A DNA stretch of 11,098 nt. Source: an uncultured Eubacteriales bacterium. Lineage in GTDB: Bacteria; Bacillota; Clostridia; Lachnospirales; Anaerotignaceae. Positions within the stretch are counted from its first letter, which is position 1, and every line of letters begins with the position of its first letter. The position numbers and the translations under genes were made by a program. Positions 7,014 through 11,098 of the stretch are shown here, in pieces. Location: the NCBI GenBank assembly GCA_900548595.1, contig URLB01000067.1:1-11098 (forward strand), in the 5' to 3' direction. Below the pieces are notes generated by a model. It was not told where the DNA came from and made no database searches. It was given only the letters and a program-made list of their open reading frames with translations.

Positions 7014-8390
7014 TTAAATTTTTGAAAATTTTATTCTAAGCTTGTTCATATAATTATTGAATACAAAATATGTAATGATTGTCGTTATGACGTTTGACAC
7101 TGCCTCGGCGGCATATACTCCCCAGACGCCTACAAAGTGCGGAAGTATGAAAGCCAGCGGAATAAGCAGAAAAATCTTTCTCATCAGTCCGAATAAGAAT
7201 GAGTATTTAACATTGCCCATGGCTATAAATGAATTTTGATTTATCATCTGCATACCTATTACAAATATAGTGGAAAAAGATATGCGTATGGCAACGGCAG
7301 CTATCTCGGCAAGCTGTTTGTCGGGTGCGAACATTGAAGCGATAGATTTAGAGAAAAACACAAATATAAACCAAAGAACGGAAGCGCAGGTAATTGATAA
7401 AGCTCTTGCAGATATTATTGTATTGTGTATTTTCGGATAATCCTTTGCGCCGACGCTGTAGCTTATAATTGGCTGAGAACCCTGCACAAGTCCTTTAAGA
7501 GGCATGCAGAAGAACTGTTGCATGGTTGCTACAATTGAAAGGGCGGCTATGTGCATATCGCCCAATCCTGTCGGACTGTATTTAATAAGAAGCCTGTTTA
7601 AAACTATTACAACGACGCTTTCGTTTATTTGGAATATAAAATTCGACAGACCTAGAGCGCAGCCGTTAAGCATTAGAGAAAAGTCCGGAACAAGTTCTTT
7701 AATATTAAACCTGAGAATAGGTTTTTTGCCACAGAGGAAAACCATTACCCAAACGGCTGATATTAACTGAGACACAACTGTTGCGATAGCCGCGCCTTTT
7801 ATGCCCATATTAAATCCGAAAATGAGTATCGGGTCTAATACTATGTTGGCAATAGCTCCGCAAAGGACGGATATCATCCCTACACGAGCATAGCCCTGGG
7901 AGTTTATGAAGTAGTTCATTCCGAGGCTGATTTGTCCGACAACTGTGCCTAGAAGATAAATTTCCATATATTCAACGGCATAGGGAAGCGTATTATTACT
8001 GCCTCCGAAAAACATAAGCATCGGAGACAGAAACAGATACATTACAGCCATAAGTACAATACCGGTTGCAATAAGCAGTGTAAAACTGCCGTTTAACAGT
8101 TTCGAAGCGTCTTTATTATTGCCTTCACCCATTTTTATTGTTGAGAGAGCAGAAGAGCCGCTGGCTATAAGAATACAGATTGCAGTGTTAAACATAATGA
8201 GAGGAAAGCATACGCCGAGGCCTGCAAGTGCGTCGGCGCCTATGTTGGGTATACGGCTTATGTATATTCTGTCAACAACGCTGTATAAGGCGCTTACCAT
8301 TTGCGCCGCCGTTGCAGGCAGCGATAGCTTTATAAGAAGCTTTGTTACGGAAGTTGTATGCAGTTGTTCTTCCAAAGATACATATTTCAT
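7014..8390 (-). CDS. MATE family multidrug/metabolite efflux transporter
   Basis: A 458-aa integral membrane protein of normal MATE length, consisting of about 12 hydrophobic helices in two homologous halves. The N-terminal half opens with SVTKLLIKLSLPATAAQMVSALYSVVDRIYIS (14-45), where Pro25 and Asp40 in the VVDRIYI block are family hallmarks, and continues with ALAGLGVCFPL (54-64). The second half carries the matching block with MPLKGLVQGSQPIISYSVGAKDY. Members extrude cationic or other organic compounds using a Na+ or H+ gradient; the substrate here cannot be predicted. ATG at 8390 has only a weak purine-rich ribosome site (AAAGAAAGACGG). A stop codon lies eleven codons upstream in frame and no other start codon intervenes, so the start stands. 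It has its own promoter and converges on araD, so it is not part of the arabinose operon. Confidence 0.93.
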   Translation of the reverse strand: MKYVSLEEQLHTTSVTKLLIKLSLPATAAQMVSALYSVVDRIYISRIPNIGADALAGLGVCFPLIMFNTAICILIASGSSALSTIKMGEGNNKDASKLLNGSFTLLIATGIVLMAVMYLFLSPMLMFFGGSNNTLPYAVEYMEIYLLGTVVGQISLGMNYFINSQGYARVGMISVLCGAIANIVLDPILIFGFNMGIKGAAIATVVSQLISAVWVMVFLCGKKPILRFNIKELVPDFSLMLNGCALGLSNFIFQINESVVVIVLNRLLIKYSPTGLGDMHIAALSIVATMQQFFCMPLKGLVQGSQPIISYSVGAKDYPKIHNTIISARALSITCASVLWFIFVFFSKSIASMFAPDKQLAEIAAVAIRISFSTIFVIGMQMINQNSFIAMGNVKYSFLFGLMRKIFLLIPLAFILPHFVGVWGVYAAEAVSNVITTIITYFVFNNYMNKLRIKFSKI

Positions 8391-8430
8391 GATATGGCCG
8401 TCTTTCTTTTTAGAGTTTACTTATTTTTTT

Positions 8431-8460
8431 ATGATACACTGAAAAGTTTTTTTGTGTCAA
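8431..8460 (-). promoter_or_regulatory. Sigma-A-type promoter of the MATE gene
   Basis: On the - strand, consensus TTGACA (8460-8455) is followed after 18 bp by TATCAT (8436-8431). It lies about 40 bp upstream of the ATG and has A/T-rich sequence upstream. Confidence 0.7.
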
Positions 8461-8586
8461 TAAGGATAAAAAGTATGGTTTTTCATGACAAAAATAAAAA
8501 AATTGCCTCAAAATAAAGAATATGATGCTAATTATAAAAATAAACTATAAAAAATTAATAATCGAAAGTACATATTGATAAATTTT

Positions 8587-8600
8587 TGCAACGTATTGCA
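8587..8600. promoter_or_regulatory. 14-bp dyad upstream of the liv promoter, possible operator
   Basis: TGCAA (8587-8591), CGTA, TTGCA (8596-8600) is an inverted repeat with perfect 5-bp arms, 20 bp upstream of the -35 box. That location suits an activator or repressor site. It does not match the CcpA cre consensus, since the central CG is shifted by one base. The binding protein is unknown. Confidence 0.35.
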
Positions 8601-8620
8601 CATAAATATTGCTTTAAAGC

Positions 8621-8650
8621 TTGACAACATGTATGTACAACTATTATTAT
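8621..8650 (+). promoter_or_regulatory. Sigma-A-type promoter of the liv operon
   Basis: A consensus -35 TTGACA (8621-8626) is followed after 18 bp by TATTAT (8645-8650); an overlapping TATTAT at 8642-8647 gives a 15-bp spacer. Transcription would start near 8657 and leave a leader of about 165 nt before livH. Confidence 0.65.
8627..8642. promoter_or_regulatory. AraR-operator-like sequence in the liv promoter spacer
   Basis: ACATGTATGTACAACT matches the Bacillus AraR operator ATTTGTACGTACAAAT at 12 of 16 positions, including the core TGTA(T/C)GTACAA. It starts at the base after the -35 hexamer and lies between the two promoter boxes, where a bound repressor would block RNA polymerase. The match is by eye against a remembered consensus, and the araR gene is 5 kb away in the same window. 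Confidence 0.4.
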
Positions 8651-8781
8651 AACATATATAGTATAAAAAAGTAAATTTGTATGTTTTTATATACAATTAG
8701 CACAGAGTAAGGACTATTGTGATGATAATATGGAACAAAAAAATATACTTTTTTACTATGTTTTAAGGAATTTCAACAAAG

Positions 8782-8801
8782 GCTGTCCCGAATATGACAG
8801 C
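8782..8801 (+). other. Hairpin in the liv leader just before the livH ribosome site
   Basis: GCTGTC (8782-8787) pairs with GACAGC (8796-8801) around an 8-base loop. The livH Shine-Dalgarno AAGGAGG (8806-8812) begins four bases later. No T tract follows, so it is not a terminator. It could stabilise the mRNA or influence translation. Confidence 0.35.
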
Positions 8802-8822
8802 TGAAAAGGAGGAAAAGGGGCT

Positions 8823-9719
8823 ATGTTTCTACAGCAAATTGTCAACGGTTTGACAATAGGAAGTACCTATGCGCTTGTTACTATAGGATTTAACATGGTT
8901 TACGGCGTACTGGAACTTACCAACTTCGCCCACAGTTCATTTTATATGCTGGGAGCGTATATTTCGCTTTTCACAATGACGTCTTTGTGGGGAAGAGTTA
9001 CAATACCGGGATTTTTTATCGGTCTTATAAGCAGTATAGTAATAACCGGTGTTCTCGGCGCATTGATGAATAAAGTTGCGCTTGAGCCTATCAGAAAGAG
9101 AAAAGGCGCCGATATAACTGCTCTTTTAAGTACAGTCGGTATTCAGACGGCTATAAACAACTCTGTTCTTTTGATTTTCGGAACAGTTCCCGTAGAATTC
9201 CCTGATGTATTCCAGCTTGGAAAATTTTACTTGGGAGAAAATACAGTTGTTCAGAGAATACAGATAGCTATATTTGTTTTAGCAATTGTTCTGATGATTT
9301 TATTAAGTCTTCTTGTTTATAAAACGAAACTCGGTTCCGGAATGAGGGCAATTTCTCAGAATGCCACGGCGGCGCAAATTATGGGTGTAAATGTTAACCG
9401 TGTAATTACGCTTACATTCTTTATAGGAACTGCAATTGCGGCGGTTTCCGGAACAATGGTTGGAATATATTATCAGCGTGTCGATACGCTTATGGGAGCC
9501 AGCGTAGGTCTTAAATCGTTCGCCGCGGCAGTTCTCGGCGGAATGGGTTCCGTACCGGGAGCGGTTTTCGGAGGATTCGTTATAGGCTTGCTTGAAACTC
9601 TTTTTGCAGCTTACATAAGTTCGGGATACAGAGACGCAGTGGCGTTTGTAATATTAATGGTTGTTCTGATCGTAAGACCTTCGGGATTCTTTGGGCAGAA
9701 ATCCATAAATAAAGTGTAA
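8823..9719 (+). CDS. livH: Branched-chain amino acid-type ABC transporter permease LivH
   Basis: A 298-aa inner-membrane permease of the HAAT (LivHMGF/urea/amide) family, close to E. coli LivH in length. It starts MFLQQIVNGLTIGSTYALV, a near-invariant LivH opening, followed by GFNMVYGVLELTNFAHSSFYMLGAY (22-46). The cytoplasmic coupling region is MRAISQNATAAQIMGVNVNRV, and the C-terminal block GGMGSVPGAVFGG (239-251) is shared with LivM. About eight hydrophobic helices are apparent. With LivM it forms the membrane channel powered by LivG/LivF. ATG 8823 follows AAGGAGG (8806-8812) with a second purine run AAAAGGGG directly before it. It is first in the operon, with livM 15 bp downstream. The substrate could be branched-chain amino acids or other small amides; the family does not settle it. 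Confidence 0.93.
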   Translation: MFLQQIVNGLTIGSTYALVTIGFNMVYGVLELTNFAHSSFYMLGAYISLFTMTSLWGRVTIPGFFIGLISSIVITGVLGALMNKVALEPIRKRKGADITALLSTVGIQTAINNSVLLIFGTVPVEFPDVFQLGKFYLGENTVVQRIQIAIFVLAIVLMILLSLLVYKTKLGSGMRAISQNATAAQIMGVNVNRVITLTFFIGTAIAAVSGTMVGIYYQRVDTLMGASVGLKSFAAAVLGGMGSVPGAVFGGFVIGLLETLFAAYISSGYRDAVAFVILMVVLIVRPSGFFGQKSINKV

Positions 9720-9727
9720 GGGGTGAT
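9719..9727 (+). promoter_or_regulatory. Ribosome binding site setting the livM start
   Basis: AGGGGTGAT is an extended match to the 3' end of 16S rRNA and ends seven bases before ATG 9735. The in-frame GTG at 9723 lies inside this site and is therefore unlikely to be the start. Confidence 0.7.
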
Positions 9728-9734
9728 TGGAATT

Positions 9735-10787
9735 ATGGGTACAGCTCCTGAAAAAGAGAAAAAAAGCGCTTTCAGCGGTATATTAGAATTTTGTGCAAAA
9801 AACAGTCTTATTTTATCGATAGTATTTTTAGTCTTGGCAATAATTTTTCCTGTTGCATTTAATAAACAGTATCTTATAACTATAGGAATAAACTGTTTAA
9901 TGTTTTCTGTATTGTCGCTTTCACTTAACCTTATAACGGGATTTATGGGAATAACATCTCTCGGACATGCGGCATTCTTCGGTGTAGGTGCATACACAGC
10001 TGCAATACTCTCCACGAGGATAGGGCTTACGTTTATACAGACGGCAATATTAGGAACAATAGTAGCCGCTATTTTCGGAATACTGCTTGGTCTTCCTACA
10101 CTTCGTATTAAAGGAAGATATTTAGCAATTGTTACACTTGGTTTCTGTGAGATAATGCGTATAATAGAACTTAACTGGATGAGTCTTACAAGAGGACCTC
10201 AGGGTATTTCGGGTATTCCCAAAATAAGTGCGTTCGGTTTTGTCTGTTCAAAACCTATACATAAATATTACGTTGCACTTATATTACTTGTTATTACGGT
10301 ACTTTTTATAAAAGCAATTATGAACTCCAGAATGGGCAGAGCCATAAGCGCCATAAGAGACGACGAGACAGCTGCCGACGCAATGGGAATAAACGTATTT
10401 AAGTATAAATTAATGGTATTCGCAATTTCATCGGGACTTGCAGGTTTGATAGGCGCTTTCTATGCTCACTATATGGGATTTATAGATCCGAACGCTTTTA
10501 ACTTTGACCAGTCAATACTTATATTATCAATGACTATTATGGGCGGTATGGCGTCTATACCGGGAAGTATTTTCGGTGCTACGGTTCTCAGCGTACTTCC
10601 CGAGGCACTCCGTGCGGTAAACGACTACAGACAGATAGTTTACGGTCTTCTTTTAGCAATAATGGTTGTTTGGAAGCCGAACGGTCTTCTCGGAGGATTT
10701 AATCTTAAACATATCAAACAGAGAATGAATCTCAGAAAAGAAATGAAAGAAAGAAACAGCATTGACGAGAAAGGAGCTGATGAATAA
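9735..10787 (+). CDS. livM: Branched-chain amino acid-type ABC transporter permease LivM
   Basis: With ATG 9735 this is a 350-aa permease; LivM proteins of Bacillota are usually 300-360 aa, shorter than the E. coli form. A short charged cytoplasmic N-terminus (MGTAPEKEKK) precedes about eight to ten hydrophobic helices. LivM landmarks are LNLITGFMGITSLGHAAFFGVGAY (about 57-82), IKGRYLAIVTLGF, and TRGPQGISGIP. The coupling segment is MGRAISAIRDDETAADAMGINVFKYK, and the block GGMASIPGSIFGA (270-282) mirrors the one in LivH. The C-terminus is charged (MKERNSIDEKGADE). It pairs with LivH to form the transmembrane pore. Its stop TAA shares one base with the livG ATG, a TAATG overlap that implies translational coupling. 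Confidence 0.93.
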   Translation: MGTAPEKEKKSAFSGILEFCAKNSLILSIVFLVLAIIFPVAFNKQYLITIGINCLMFSVLSLSLNLITGFMGITSLGHAAFFGVGAYTAAILSTRIGLTFIQTAILGTIVAAIFGILLGLPTLRIKGRYLAIVTLGFCEIMRIIELNWMSLTRGPQGISGIPKISAFGFVCSKPIHKYYVALILLVITVLFIKAIMNSRMGRAISAIRDDETAADAMGINVFKYKLMVFAISSGLAGLIGAFYAHYMGFIDPNAFNFDQSILILSMTIMGGMASIPGSIFGATVLSVLPEALRAVNDYRQIVYGLLLAIMVVWKPNGLLGGFNLKHIKQRMNLRKEMKERNSIDEKGADE

Positions 10788-11098
10788 TGTCTGAGGTAAT
10801 TTTAAAAGCAGAAAATGTTACTCAGAGATTCGGAGGACTTGTTGCGGTTAATGCGGTTAATTTTGAGTTAAGAAAAGGCGAGATTGTCGGTATTATAGGA
10901 CCTAATGGCGCCGGAAAAACAACCTTTTTCAATGATATAACTGGTGTATATACACCTACGGAAGGTAAAATTTTATTTAAAGACCAGGACATAACAGGTA
11001 AAAAACCGTTTGAGATTACAGCATTGGGAATGGCAAGAACTTTCCAGAATATAAGGCTTTTTTACAGAATGACTGTTCTGGAAAACGTTATGGTAGGC
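10787..11098 (+). CDS. livG: Branched-chain amino acid-type ABC transporter ATP-binding protein LivG (3' end outside window)
   Basis: The first 104 residues are present and the frame is open to the window end; LivG is normally about 255 aa. The start MSEVILKAENVTQRFGGLVAV is typical of LivG, with FGGLxAV being the usual A-loop region. Walker A is GPNGAGKTT (38-46), followed by ITGVYTPTEGKILF and the Q-loop RTFQNIRLF (Gln87). Walker B, the signature motif and the H-loop lie beyond the window. It hydrolyses ATP at the membrane face of the LivH/LivM pore, usually together with LivF, which would be expected next downstream. The ATG overlaps the livM stop by one base and follows AAAGGAG (10770-10776). 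The RTFQNIRLF segment favours LivG over LivF. Confidence 0.93.
   Translation, partial: MSEVILKAENVTQRFGGLVAVNAVNFELRKGEIVGIIGPNGAGKTTFFNDITGVYTPTEGKILFKDQDITGKKPFEITALGMARTFQNIRLFYRMTVLENVMVG

Larger units (their letters stand above)
8391..8822. other. Divergent A/T-rich regulatory region between the MATE gene and livH
   Basis: This 432-bp gap holds a - strand promoter for the MATE gene (8431-8460), an A/T-rich stretch without a supportable gene (8461-8586), a 14-bp dyad (8587-8600) and a + strand promoter with an AraR-box-like spacer (8621-8650). It also holds a leader of about 165 nt containing an inverted pair of half-sites (8675-8698), two tiny overlapping ORFs (8722-8766, 8730-8804) and a hairpin (8782-8801) just before the livH ribosome site. 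Confidence 0.7.

Noticed and set aside
8587..8600. CcpA cre site in front of the liv promoter
   Set aside because: The dyad looks superficially similar, but the central CG is displaced by one base and the third position does not fit the cre consensus.
1..11098. Mobile element, CRISPR array, tRNA/rRNA, toxin-antitoxin or defence system
   Set aside because: No transposase, integrase, spaced direct repeats, clover-leaf sequences or defence-type proteins were seen; all sizeable genes belong to ordinary housekeeping or metabolic families.

Overview
The window looks like chromosomal DNA from a low-GC Gram-positive bacterium, most likely a member of the Clostridia. Coding sequence is A/T-rich with many AGA arginine and ATA isoleucine codons, Shine-Dalgarno sites are strong (GGAGGT, AAGGGGG), and two genes appear to start with TTG. 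Spacing and intergenic signals (sigma-A-type -35/-10 pairs, rho-independent hairpins) are typical of Bacillota. The species cannot be named from the sequence alone.

Layout. (1) 1-1121, + strand: the 3' part of a metallo-beta-lactamase/beta-CASP RNA-processing nuclease. (2) 1294-2145, - strand: a DegV/FakB-type fatty-acid-binding protein, converging on the nuclease across a shared hairpin terminator. (3) 2350-3177, + strand: a Cof-type HAD phosphatase, divergent from degV. (4) 3448-6984, + strand: an L-arabinose block with araR (GntR-type HTH fused to a LacI-type sensor), araB (ribulokinase) and araD (ribulose-5-phosphate 4-epimerase). araB and araD overlap by 8 bp. (5) 7014-8390, - strand: a MATE-family exporter converging on araD across another hairpin. 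(6) 8391-8822: an A/T-rich divergent regulatory region. (7) 8823-11098, + strand: the start of a branched-chain-amino-acid-type (HAAT family) ABC transporter operon, livH-livM-livG, with livG cut by the window end.

How the genes work together. AraB and AraD perform the last two steps of bacterial L-arabinose catabolism (L-ribulose to L-ribulose-5-P to D-xylulose-5-P, which enters the pentose phosphate pathway), and AraR is the expected arabinose-responsive repressor. The isomerase AraA and a recognisable arabinose importer are not in the window. The liv-type cluster encodes both permeases and the first ATPase. Its usual periplasmic/lipoprotein binding protein is not at the 5' end and may lie downstream or elsewhere.

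The most interesting non-coding signal is a 16-bp sequence at 8627-8642 resembling the Bacillus AraR operator. It sits exactly between the -35 and -10 of the predicted liv promoter. A weaker match overlaps the predicted araR promoter. If real, this would put the liv-type transporter under AraR control, but it is a hypothesis from pattern matching. I see no mobile element, CRISPR array, tRNA or rRNA, and no clear evidence of an undescribed system; the genes belong to known families.
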